In this document: one piece after another, positions 50,618-58,727 of the stretch
Layout: the number at the start of each line of letters is the position of its first letter
How positions within the stretch are numbered: position 1 is the first letter of the stretch
Assembly: GCF_022631375.1 (NCBI RefSeq)
Contig: NZ_JALBGC010000005.1
Location: 349,544 to 413,543, forward strand
Length of the DNA: 64,000 bases
Direction of reading: 5' to 3'
From: Hymenobacter cyanobacteriorum
GTDB lineage: Bacteria; Bacteroidota; Bacteroidia; Cytophagales; Hymenobacteraceae
Made by a program: the position numbers and the translations under genes
Notes under the pieces: generated by a model
Told to the model about the DNA's origin: nothing
What the model saw: the letters and a program-made list of their open reading frames with translations, nothing else
Databases searched by the model: none

Positions 50618-52390
50618 ATGAGCCCCATATTTTCTTATTGGATTAAACTTCAAGGTATTGTTTTGGTAGTGGTAACGTGCTTGACAGGGCCAATGGCGCG
50701 TGCCCAAGCCCCCACATGGCAGATGGCCCTGGCAATCGGGAGTACCAACACCTACGTCTCGGCAAGCGCGGCTGACGCGAATGGCAACGTATACCTGGCC
50801 GGGCGCTTTCAGGGAACAATTGCCCTGGGAGCTAATAACTTGACCAGTGCTGGTGGCACCGACGCATTTGTGGCCAAATGGAACAGCGCTAGCAGCAGCT
50901 TCGTCTGGGCCCAGCGGGCCGGCGGCACTAGCGACGACGCCGCCGCGGCAATTGCGGTGAGCGGCACAAGCATCTACATTGCCGGGAACTTTATAGGAAC
51001 AGCCAGCTTTGGAAGCACTATTTCCGTGAGCACAGCTGGATATAAGGACGCATTCGTGGCAAAGCTTACCGACATTGGGAGCACCACCCAATTCATCTGG
51101 GTTCAGCAGGCCGGCGGCACGAATGCTGACTATGCCAATGCGTTGGCGGTGAATGGGAATAGCATCTACGTAACGGGGGCTTTCGTTAGCCCGATAGCCA
51201 CTTTTGGCAGTCTCACTTTAAGCAACGCGGCAGCTCGTTTTCAAACTGTTTTTGTCGCCAAGCTTACAGACGCAGGCCCAGCCAGCAGCTTCACTTGGGT
51301 GAAGCAGGCGGGAGGGATGGACAACGACGATTACCCCACCGCGCTTGCGGTACAGGGAGCGAATGTGTACATAGCGGGAAGATTTTATAGTTCGTACGTC
51401 TTTTTTGGCATTGGCAGTGCAGCGGGTCCGAACCATGACAGTGGCCCTGGCGCTGGCGGTACAGCCGATTTTTTTGTGGCCAAGCTGCTCGACAATGGCG
51501 GCACCGCCAGCTTTGCGTGGGCCCAATTCGGTGGTGGAAGCCACGAAGACTATGCCAACGCCATAACTGTAGCTGGGACGAGTGTGTATGTCGGCGGTGG
51601 ATTTCGCGTAAGCGGCAGTTTTGGTTCCCTTACGCTGAGTACTCCCTTTTCCACGAATGCCCCCCTGCATGCCAACGCCTTTGTTGCTAAGTTAGCCGAA
51701 GGCACGGGTGCATATACTTGGGTTCAGCAGGCGGGAGGGGTGCAGGACGATGTTGTTAATTCGCTGCTAGTGAACGGTGCCAGCCTTTATGCTGCCGGGC
51801 AATATGTGGGAACCCCACAGTATCCGGCCGTATTTGGTAACAGTTCATTGGTCAGTGTCGGTAGCAATGACACGATGTTCAATAACTATTCTGATGTATT
51901 CGTGAGCAAGCTGACGGACACCGGCGCCAGCGGCAGCTTCGTCTGGGCGCAGGGCGCGGGCGGCAGCGGCACCGATGTTGCAGCAGGGCTGGTTGCCAGT
52001 GGCACAAGCCTGTATGTGACCGGTTATCTGGCACCGCCAGCCTCATTCGGGGGGCATTCCATCGCCACCCCAGTCAACGGCAACGTCGGCTTCTTAGCCT
52101 CGCTCAACGACCTTTCCCTGACGGCTACCGTCTTGGGCCGGCGTTCCGAAAGCATTAATCTATTTCCTAACCCCGCCCACGGCATGGCCACCATCCAACT
52201 GCCCGCCCTGCCCGACGCTACTACGGCCACCCTCACCATTCTCGATGCCTTAGGCCGCACCCTCCGCATTCAAGCGGTCGCTGCGAACGCAAAAAATGGA
52301 ATCGACCTGAACGGCCTGGCCCCTGGTCTCTACGCCGTGCGGGTGCAGGCCGGCGGCAGCACCGCAACCCGCCGGCTGGTGGTGGAGTAG
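50618..52390 (+). CDS. T9SS-sorted beta-propeller-like surface protein
   Basis: A 590-residue secreted protein. Signal region at about residues 1-30 (LQGIVLVVVTCLTGPMARAQ). The body has repeated units of about 65-70 residues, each with SVYVAG- or SIYIAG-type strands, FGSLTLS and FVAKL motifs, and WAQRAGG- or WVQQAGG-type turns, a pattern close to SBBP or beta-propeller repeats. The last 75 residues form a T9SS type A sorting domain (SINLFPNPAHGMATIQLP to GLYAVRVQAGG). The function is unknown; such proteins are often surface structural or adhesive. The ATG at 50618 was chosen because the longer frame would start in front of the secA terminator. Confidence 0.8.
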   Translation: MSPIFSYWIKLQGIVLVVVTCLTGPMARAQAPTWQMALAIGSTNTYVSASAADANGNVYLAGRFQGTIALGANNLTSAGGTDAFVAKWNSASSSFVWAQRAGGTSDDAAAAIAVSGTSIYIAGNFIGTASFGSTISVSTAGYKDAFVAKLTDIGSTTQFIWVQQAGGTNADYANALAVNGNSIYVTGAFVSPIATFGSLTLSNAAARFQTVFVAKLTDAGPASSFTWVKQAGGMDNDDYPTALAVQGANVYIAGRFYSSYVFFGIGSAAGPNHDSGPGAGGTADFFVAKLLDNGGTASFAWAQFGGGSHEDYANAITVAGTSVYVGGGFRVSGSFGSLTLSTPFSTNAPLHANAFVAKLAEGTGAYTWVQQAGGVQDDVVNSLLVNGASLYAAGQYVGTPQYPAVFGNSSLVSVGSNDTMFNNYSDVFVSKLTDTGASGSFVWAQGAGGSGTDVAAGLVASGTSLYVTGYLAPPASFGGHSIATPVNGNVGFLASLNDLSLTATVLGRRSESINLFPNPAHGMATIQLPALPDATTATLTILDALGRTLRIQAVAANAKNGIDLNGLAPGLYAVRVQAGGSTATRRLVVE

Positions 52391-52408
52391 GAGGGGCGCA
52401 ACCCGCCG

Positions 52409-52416
52409 TACCTTTG
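52409..52416 (+). promoter_or_regulatory. Putative -7 promoter box immediately before deoC
   Basis: Reads TACCTTTG, exact consensus, followed by only CCCC before the deoC ATG at 52421. This is the clearest leaderless-type arrangement in the window. Confidence 0.65.
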
Positions 52417-52420
52417 CCCC

Positions 52421-53089
52421 ATGAACTTCGCCGCCCGAATCGACCACACCCTGCTGCGCCCCGACTGCACCGAAGCGCAAATCATTCAGCTTTGCGAGGA
52501 GGCTACCGCCCACGGCTTCGCCACCGTGTGCGTGCCGCCCTGCTACGTGGCCCTGGCCGCCGGCAAGCTCGAAGGCACGGCGGTGGGCATCTGCACCGTT
52601 ATCGGGTTCCCGCTCGGCTACGCCACCTCGGCCGTCAAGTTCAAGGAAGCCGAAGTGGCGTTGTACGACGGGGCCACCGAGCTGGACATGGTTATCAACA
52701 TATCGGCCCTGAAATCGGGGAAAACGGCGGCTATTCAGGACGAGATTCTCGACCTCGCCGACCTCTGCCACGTGCACCAGGCCCAACTCAAGGTCATTAT
52801 CGAAACCGCTTTGCTCTCGGAAGCCGAAATTGAGCTGGCCGCCGCCCTGTGCGTGGCCGGCGAGGCCGATTTTGTGAAAACCTCAACCGGCTTTGCCAGC
52901 CGGGGGGCATCGGTGGCTGATATTGAATTGCTGCGCCGCGTGCTGCCTGAAACCATGCGCATCAAGGCGGCCGGTGGCATTCGTACCCGCGCCGCTGCCG
53001 AGGCGCTGGTGGCCGCCGGGGCTGACCGCATCGGCTCGTCCAATAGCATCGCCCTGCTTGCTGAATCTGATGAATCGACCAGTGCTTAA
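52421..53089 (+). CDS. deoC: Deoxyribose-phosphate aldolase
   Basis: Cleaves 2-deoxyribose-5-phosphate to glyceraldehyde-3-phosphate and acetaldehyde in deoxynucleoside catabolism. The 222-residue TIM-barrel protein starts with RIDHTLLRPDCTEAQI and has the acidic residue Asp89 (ATELDMVINI). The Schiff-base lysine is Lys153 in DFVKTSTGF. KAAGGIRTRAAAEALVAAGADRIG is the phosphate-binding end. The next gene starts 20 bases before the deoC stop, so the two are translationally coupled. The promoter directly abuts the ATG. Confidence 0.96.
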   Translation: MNFAARIDHTLLRPDCTEAQIIQLCEEATAHGFATVCVPPCYVALAAGKLEGTAVGICTVIGFPLGYATSAVKFKEAEVALYDGATELDMVINISALKSGKTAAIQDEILDLADLCHVHQAQLKVIIETALLSEAEIELAAALCVAGEADFVKTSTGFASRGASVADIELLRRVLPETMRIKAAGGIRTRAAAEALVAAGADRIGSSNSIALLAESDESTSA

Positions 53090-53630
53090 GATTTTGCTCG
53101 TTACCCCGCTGCTGGCCCTGGCCGCCTGCGCCGGCACGGCTGCGCAGGCCCCCCGCGCCAGCGCCCCCTCAACCGATACCACCCGCAAGCCCGTGGCCAC
53201 CGCCGCCCCCCTGCCTGCCGAGGACGTGACGAAGTACCGCCCCGTTTTCGCCGCGCCCAAAACGGTGCCCGTTGCCGCCGCGCCCGCCGTGAAGACGGCC
53301 GTGCCGCCCACCAACGCCGTGAATGCTCAGGTAGAGCAGCGCCTGCGCGACCAGGCATACACCAACCAGAACGTGAAGTACGCCCAGGGCTACCGCCTGC
53401 TGGTGTACCTCGGCCTGGAGCGCGACCAAGTAATGGCCATCCGGCGCAGCATCATCGGCCGCTACCCCGACGAGACGGACTACATCACGTTCAAATCACC
53501 CGTCTACCGGCTGTATATCGGCGACTACCTCACCAAGCTCGACGCGGCCCGCGCCATGGCCCGCCTGCGCGGCCTCACCCCCAAGCTGGAGCTCGAAGCT
53601 ACCCAGGTACTGCTGAACAAGAACCCGTAG
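53070..53630 (+). CDS. SPOR-domain lipoprotein
   Basis: A 186-residue lipoprotein. The signal is residues 1-20 and the lipobox LAAC has Cys20. A Pro/Ala-rich linker of about 80 residues follows, then a C-terminal SPOR-like domain of about 80 residues (GYRLLVYLGLERDQVMAIRR to LDAARAMARLRGLTPKLEL). SPOR domains bind denuded peptidoglycan glycan strands, usually at division sites. Its start overlaps the end of deoC by 20 bases. The coupling of deoC, SPOR lipoprotein and M20 hydrolase appears to be a Bacteroidota habit, though no direct functional link is obvious. Confidence 0.85.
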   Translation: MNRPVLKILLVTPLLALAACAGTAAQAPRASAPSTDTTRKPVATAAPLPAEDVTKYRPVFAAPKTVPVAAAPAVKTAVPPTNAVNAQVEQRLRDQAYTNQNVKYAQGYRLLVYLGLERDQVMAIRRSIIGRYPDETDYITFKSPVYRLYIGDYLTKLDAARAMARLRGLTPKLELEATQVLLNKNP

Positions 53631-53652
53631 GGGCGGCTTTACCAGCGAAAAG

Positions 53653-53755
53653 AACGGTCATGCAGAGCGCAGCGAAGCATCTCGCGTGCTAAAGTAATTC
53701 AACCGATTAAAATTAGTTGAGCAAGCGAGATGCTTCGCTGCGCTCTGCATGACGG
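53653..53755. repeat. Dispersed nested palindrome, copy 6
   Basis: The arms AACGGTCATGCAGAGCGCAG and ...GCGCTCTGCATGACGGT are near-complementary. The spacer has its own fold (CAAC and GTTG). It lies between the SPOR lipoprotein and M20 hydrolase genes, both plus-strand. Confidence 0.88.
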
Positions 53756-53789
53756 TCTGACGTGCCGTTTCGCCAAGCACCCATCTCCC

Positions 53790-54977
53790 ATGACTGACCT
53801 CATCCCCCGCATCCAGCAGCTTGCCGCCGCCCACGCCGCCGATACCGTCGCCATTCGCCAGCACCTGCACGCCCACCCCGAACTCTCGTTCGAGGAAGTG
53901 AACACGGCTGCCTTCGTGAAGAAGGAGCTCGAAAAGCTGGGCCTGAAGCCGCAGCCGCTGGCCGGCACCGGCGTGGTGGCCCTCATCGAAGGCCAGCCCG
54001 GCGGCCCCACCATAGCCCTGCGGGCCGACATGGACGCGCTGCCCATCAACGAGGCCAGCGACGTGCCCTACAAATCGACCAATCCCGGCGTGATGCACGC
54101 CTGCGGCCATGACGTGCACACGGCCTCGCTGCTAGGTGCGGCCCGCATCCTGACGGCGCTGAAGGGCGAGTTTAAAGGCAATATCAAGCTCATGTTTCAG
54201 CCCGGCGAGGAGCGCCTGCCGGGCGGCGCTTCGCTGATGATTAAGGAAGGCGTGCTGGAGAATCCGGCCGTGGGGCACGTGCTGGGGCAGCACGTTTTCC
54301 CGCACCTGCCGGCCGGCAAAATCGGCCTGCGCCCCGGCCGCTACATGGCCAGCACCGACGAGCTGTACCTCACCATCAGAGGCAAGGGCGGCCACGGCGC
54401 CATGCCCGAAATGAACCTGGACCCCGTGCTGGTGGCCGCGCACATCATCGTGGCCGCCCAGCAGATTGTGAGCCGCCGCGCCAACCCCAAGCTGCCCTCG
54501 GTGCTGAGCTTCGGCAAGGTCATCGCCAACGGCGCCACCAACGTCATCCCCAACGAAGTTTACATCGAAGGCACCTTCCGCACCCTCAACGAGGAGTGGC
54601 GCGCCGAAGCCCACCAGCACCTGCGCAAGCTGTGCGAGGGCCTGGCCGAAAGCATGGGCGCGGTGTGCGAGCTCGAAATCCGGGTGGGCTACCCGTATCT
54701 GGAGAACGAGCCGGCCCTCACGGCCCGCGTGCGCGCCGCCGCCGAGCAATATCTCGGCCCCGAAAACGTAGTAGAGCTCGACCAGTGGATGGCCGCCGAG
54801 GATTTCGCCTACTTCTCGCAGGCCGCGCCCTCGTGTTTCTACCGCCTAGGCACCCGCCACGCCGACGGCCGCTTTGCCGCCTCGGTGCACACGCCCACCT
54901 TCGATATCGACGAGCAGGCCCTCACTACCGGCCCCGGCCTCATGGCCTGGCTGGCGATTGAAGAGCTGAGCCGTTAA
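53790..54977 (+). CDS. M20-family amidohydrolase
   Basis: A 395-residue zinc or cobalt-dependent peptidase/amidohydrolase. The metal site includes Cys105 and His107 in MHACGHDVHTA, the catalytic-region residues RADMDALPI before it, and FQPGEERLPGGA after it. The dimerisation domain follows at about 190-300. It belongs to the IAA-amino acid hydrolase/N-acyl-L-amino acid amidohydrolase branch, identified by the Cys in the metal motif rather than the Asp of the DapE branch. No signal peptide is seen, so it acts in the cytosol. The ATG at 53790 was selected since the longer frame starts in a repeat. Confidence 0.92.
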   Translation: MTDLIPRIQQLAAAHAADTVAIRQHLHAHPELSFEEVNTAAFVKKELEKLGLKPQPLAGTGVVALIEGQPGGPTIALRADMDALPINEASDVPYKSTNPGVMHACGHDVHTASLLGAARILTALKGEFKGNIKLMFQPGEERLPGGASLMIKEGVLENPAVGHVLGQHVFPHLPAGKIGLRPGRYMASTDELYLTIRGKGGHGAMPEMNLDPVLVAAHIIVAAQQIVSRRANPKLPSVLSFGKVIANGATNVIPNEVYIEGTFRTLNEEWRAEAHQHLRKLCEGLAESMGAVCELEIRVGYPYLENEPALTARVRAAAEQYLGPENVVELDQWMAAEDFAYFSQAAPSCFYRLGTRHADGRFAASVHTPTFDIDEQALTTGPGLMAWLAIEELSR

Positions 54978-54982
54978 AATCG

Positions 54983-55055
54983 TAGCGCGGATTTTGTAGT
55001 CCGCGAGTGAAATTTCTACTACAAATAACTCGCGGACTACAAAGTCCGCGCTACC
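54983..55055. repeat. Second palindrome family, copy B2
   Basis: GTAGCGCGGATTTTGTAGTC onward and its complement ...GACTACAAAGTCCGCGCTAC pair along about 26 bases with one mismatch, around TTCTACTACAAATAA. It starts right after the M20 gene and ends five bases before the barrel protein start. Confidence 0.85.
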
Positions 55056-55058
55056 TAT

Positions 55059-55874
55059 ATGAACCGTCTGCTACCCCTGGCCTTCGTGGCCGCCGCCCTG
55101 CTGGCCCTGCCCGCTGCTGCCCAAACTCGCCGCACCGTATTCGGCGTGCAGCTTTGGCCCGAGGCGCAGGCCGAGGTGGCGCTGGACGGCTCCGACTACC
55201 TGCTCATTTCGGCCCGCGGCCAGCAGAACACTGACAACAACGGCTACGCCGGCACTAACCGTTTCCTGGGCTTCGACCAGCGCCGCCTGAGCGTGGGCTA
55301 CGAGCATTTCCTAAGTGAGCACTGGAGCCTCGGGGCCACGCTGCCCTACATTGGTTTTGGCAAAACCTACGCGCTGCTGCCCGAGGTGCTGCTGCGCCAC
55401 CGCAGCCCGGTGGGCCCGCTCACCTTCGGCCAGCGCCTGAGCCTGGAGCACCTTTTCCCGGGCCAGACGGGGGCCAAGGGCGCGACCTACGCCCGCCTGC
55501 GCGCCGATTTGGAAAAGGCCTTCGCCCTGGGCAGCGCCGTGGCCCTGCGCCCGCGCCTGAGCTATGAGGCCGCCACCCACCTGCGCGCCTTCTCGGCCGA
55601 CGACAACCCCGACGTGGACGAGCGCACCATCCAGTTTACCAGCCTGCGGGCCGAGGTCGGCGTGCGCCTGGGGCCAAAGTTCGATTTCACGCCTTGGTTT
55701 GCGTACCAGACGCAGTATAGCTTCGGACTGGCCCAAACCGATGCGCTGGGCAACGTCACCATCCCAGCCGGCCGTGTCAATTCCGTAGCTCCTGTGCTGG
55801 GCCTCGACCTACGCTATACTTTCCTTAATGGCAAGGATGCCGCCGCCCGCCGGCAGCTGCCGACGCAGCACTAG
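55059..55874 (+). CDS. Outer-membrane beta-barrel protein of unknown function
   Basis: A 271-residue protein with a signal peptide (to about residue 22, PAAAQ). The mature part has alternating strand patterns (RRLSVGYEHFLSEHWSLGAT, VALRPRLSYEAATH, LRAEVGVRLGPKFDFTPWFA) and ends with the strand VAPVLGLDLRYTFL before a short tail. The pattern matches DUF2490-like small barrels in Bacteroidota, but I cannot confirm that family. The start is three bases after palindrome B2, which therefore forms its entire upstream region. Function unknown. Confidence 0.7.
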   Translation: MNRLLPLAFVAAALLALPAAAQTRRTVFGVQLWPEAQAEVALDGSDYLLISARGQQNTDNNGYAGTNRFLGFDQRRLSVGYEHFLSEHWSLGATLPYIGFGKTYALLPEVLLRHRSPVGPLTFGQRLSLEHLFPGQTGAKGATYARLRADLEKAFALGSAVALRPRLSYEAATHLRAFSADDNPDVDERTIQFTSLRAEVGVRLGPKFDFTPWFAYQTQYSFGLAQTDALGNVTIPAGRVNSVAPVLGLDLRYTFLNGKDAAARRQLPTQH

Positions 55875-56119
55875 CAGCATAAAATGGTGGCTGTTGCTGA
55901 CAAAATTGCAGTAGAAGGAAAGAGTATTTTTGTGTGTTTTGAGGTAATTGAAAGAGTTTTTTGCGTTGCCATTACTCGTGGGTGAAAGACGAAAAGCAAG
56001 AAACAAGACTTTTTGGCTTGTTTGAAGGTCGCAAATTCGATTGGTATAGAATTTAAGGAAATGAGGCAAGTTGCACCTGTCGGCTATCCTTTCACCCTCC
56101 TCAAAATTCTAACAATATC

Positions 56120-56644
56120 ATGGCAACTCTGCTGTATAACAACCGCCCTTCTCTCCGTCCCAGCCGCGCTTTGAGCGCAATGCTGGCTGACATGCTGCGC
56201 GAGCCTCAGGCTCCCGCCGCCCAGCCCACGCCCGCCTTCGTGCCGGCCACCGACGTGCTGGAAACCGCCACTGGCTTCGAACTGCACCTGGCCCTGCCCG
56301 GCGTAAAAAAAGAAGCCGTTAACATTGAATTCCTCGACGGCCAGCTCCTGGTGTCGGGCAACCGCCCCAACCCGGCCGATGCCGTGAAGGAAGCTGCCGC
56401 TACGGCCACCGAAGCGCCGGCCGAAACGCCCGAGAACACGCCCGCCGTGGTAGCCCCCGAAGCACCGGCTGCGCCCAAGTTCCGCCGCACCGAAACCAAC
56501 TACGGCAGTTTTAGCCGCAGCTTCCGCCTGCCCGATACGGTGAACGTGAAGGCCATCGGGGCCGAGCTGACCGACGGCATCCTGCGCGTAACGCTGCCCT
56601 TCGACACCGAGAAAGTGACCAAGCAGTACATCGAAATCCGCTAA
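56120..56644 (+). CDS. Hsp20-family small heat-shock protein
   Basis: ATP-independent chaperone that binds unfolding proteins. The alpha-crystallin domain begins at about residue 47 (ATDVLETATGFELHLALPGV) and ends with the conserved strand NYGSFSRSFRLPDTVN and the GILRVTLPF motif. About 35 residues rich in Ala, Glu, Pro and Thr (ATATEAPAETPENTPAVVAP) are inserted inside the domain where the loop carrying the dimerisation strand would lie. The C-terminal I-x-I-like motif appears as QYIEIR. The 174 residues are otherwise normal. A strong terminator follows at 56660. Confidence 0.93.
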   Translation: MATLLYNNRPSLRPSRALSAMLADMLREPQAPAAQPTPAFVPATDVLETATGFELHLALPGVKKEAVNIEFLDGQLLVSGNRPNPADAVKEAAATATEAPAETPENTPAVVAPEAPAAPKFRRTETNYGSFSRSFRLPDTVNVKAIGAELTDGILRVTLPFDTEKVTKQYIEIR

Positions 56645-56659
56645 TAGCGCGGGGTTTTA

Positions 56660-56693
56660 GCAAAAAAGGCACCCTCCGGGGTGCCTTTTTTGC
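56660..56693 (+). terminator. Terminator after the Hsp20 gene
   Basis: Perfect 14-base arms GCAAAAAAGGCACC and GGTGCCTTTTTTGC around CTCCGG, with a T run in the right arm. Confidence 0.92.
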
Positions 56694-56896
56694 AGGGTTG
56701 TCTGTTGTAGGCTAAAATTGCCCTTCAGACGCTCGTTTGGCCTGTTTTCTGCTAAAAGCAACCCGGAGGCGCTAAAATGAATCCTTGCATCGTTGGTAGG
56801 GCGAAAACGGCCCGGCGCGTCATGCGGCGTTCATCAAGCGGCTGCTAATTTAGGATTGTCAATCACCCATTCACTTTTTTCCATTTTCCCTTACCC

Positions 56897-58399
56897 ATGC
56901 AAGCAAAACAAATGATGCTCGGCCTGCTCGGTTCCGCCATTTTGGGCGGCGGCGTGGCCGTGGGGGGGTACAAGCTGCTGGAGCCCGCTGCCGTGGCGCC
57001 GCAGGCTGTAGCCGCCAACCCCCAGGTGCGTTACACTTCTGAAATGCGGAGCACGCCCTACACCGTGCCCGAAGGCCTGAACTTCGTGGCCGCCGCCGCC
57101 GCCGTTACCCCGGCCGTGGTACACGTGATGACCGAATACGCCGCCGCGCCCGTCGACCAGCGCCAGCAGCAAATGGACCCTTTCCTGCGCCAGTTTTTCG
57201 GCGACCAGCTCGACCAGTTCCACGGCCAGCAGCCGCAGGGCGGTGGCCAGGGCTCGGGCTCGGGCGTGATTATCGCCGCCAACGGCTACATCGTGACCAA
57301 CAACCACGTTATCGACAAAGCCTCGAAGATTGAGGTGGTGCTCGACGACAAGCGCAAGTTCGACGCCGAGCTGGTGGGGGCCGACCCCAACACCGACCTG
57401 GCCGTGCTGAAAGTGAAGGCCGACAACCTGCCCTTCGTGAAGTATGGCAACTCCGACGACGTGAAAGTCGGCCAGTGGGTGCTCGCCGTGGGCAACCCCT
57501 TCAACCTGAATTCGACCGTGACGGCCGGCATCATTTCGGCTAAAGGCCGCAACATCGACATCCTGCGCCGCAAGGACAACATGGGCATCGAGTCGTTCAT
57601 CCAGACCGATGCCGTGGTGAACCCCGGCAACTCGGGCGGTGCACTAGTGAACCTGAATGGCGACCTCATTGGCATCAACTCGGCCATCGCCTCGCACACG
57701 GGCAGCTATGAGGGCTACTCGTTTGCCATTCCCAGCTCGCTGGCCAGCAAGGTGGTTGATGACCTGCTGAAATACAAGGTGGTACAACGTGCCTTGCTTG
57801 GCGTTCAGATTCAGGAAGTAGATGCTAAGCTGGCATCGGAGAAGAAGCTGAACACGCTGAATGGCGTGTATGTGCAGGGCCTGACAGACGGCAGCGCCGG
57901 TGCCCAGGCTGGCTTGAAAACAGGCGACATCATCACCCAAATCAACGGCGTGGCCGTGAACACCTCTTCGCAGCTGCAGGAGCAGGTGGCCCGCTTCCGT
58001 CCTGGCGACAAGATTAAGGTGAGCTACCTGCGCGGCAGCTCGGCCAACACCACCGAGGCCGTGCTGCGCAACGCCACCGGCACCACCGGTGTGGTGCGCG
58101 AGGACGCCACCGCCGCGGCCATCAAGTATGAGGGCGCGACGATTGCCGCCGTGCCGCCGCGCGACCTGGCCAAGCTGGGCCTGGAAGGTGGTGCCAAAAT
58201 CTCGGGCATCAAAGGCAGCAACTTCCGCGAAACGGGCATGGCCGACGGTTTCATCATCACGCGCATCGATAAAAATGCCGTGACGAAGCCTTCGGACGTG
58301 AAAAATTACCTCGACCAGGCCCGCAACAACTCGGGTGCTTTGGTAGAGGGCGTGTATCCTGACGGGCGCAAAGCCTATTATCCCATCGGGCAGGAATAA
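56897..58399 (+). CDS. HtrA/DegP-type periplasmic serine protease
   Basis: A 500-residue protease and chaperone that degrades misfolded envelope proteins. An N-terminal hydrophobic export segment lies at residues 6-25. The trypsin-like domain shows the triad His137 (TNNHVID), Asp167 (NTDLAVLKV) and Ser246 (GNSGGALVN). Two PDZ domains follow, roughly residues 300-395 (GVYVQGLTDGSAGAQAGLK) and 410-500 (ATIAAVPPRDLAKLGLEGGA). Glycine- and Gln-rich linker KQQPQGGGQGSGSG-like sequence precedes the catalytic domain. Family assignment is secure; whether it is closer to DegP or DegQ cannot be told. A terminator follows at 58426. Confidence 0.95.
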   Translation: MQAKQMMLGLLGSAILGGGVAVGGYKLLEPAAVAPQAVAANPQVRYTSEMRSTPYTVPEGLNFVAAAAAVTPAVVHVMTEYAAAPVDQRQQQMDPFLRQFFGDQLDQFHGQQPQGGGQGSGSGVIIAANGYIVTNNHVIDKASKIEVVLDDKRKFDAELVGADPNTDLAVLKVKADNLPFVKYGNSDDVKVGQWVLAVGNPFNLNSTVTAGIISAKGRNIDILRRKDNMGIESFIQTDAVVNPGNSGGALVNLNGDLIGINSAIASHTGSYEGYSFAIPSSLASKVVDDLLKYKVVQRALLGVQIQEVDAKLASEKKLNTLNGVYVQGLTDGSAGAQAGLKTGDIITQINGVAVNTSSQLQEQVARFRPGDKIKVSYLRGSSANTTEAVLRNATGTTGVVREDATAAAIKYEGATIAAVPPRDLAKLGLEGGAKISGIKGSNFRETGMADGFIITRIDKNAVTKPSDVKNYLDQARNNSGALVEGVYPDGRKAYYPIGQE

Positions 58400-58727
58400 G
58401 CGTAAAATAGCACTGCATGCCGACTAAAAAGCCGCTGCCAATAGGCAGCGGCTTTTTTTGCAGTTGGGCAATTGGATTAGGCAACTAATCCCAATTTGGG
58501 ATAAGAAATGGTGGTTTAGAAAAATGCTATTGACCTGCCTAAGAGAATATAGCTTTTTGACAACAGCTGACTGATTATCAGGTAAGATAAGGCGCTAAAT
58601 GCCGCGAATTGTATGTGATTTTAACCGCCATTGTTTGTAGATTGCCGTACACGCAATCCCAAGCCGGGACCTCTCTTCCGGCTACAGTGCTGGACCGATA
58701 CATCGGGCAGGCTGTTCTAATCCGAGC
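58400..58727. other. Intergenic region between htrA and the AAA ATPase gene
   Basis: About 328 bases. The first 60 hold the htrA terminator hairpin (58426-58459). The rest, to 58727, is AT-richer than the flanks with no gene, repeat or clear -7 box visible. Confidence 0.6.
58426..58459 (+). terminator. Terminator after htrA
   Basis: AAAAAGCCGCTGCC pairs with GGCAGCGGCTTTTT around AATA, followed by more T residues. Confidence 0.92.
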
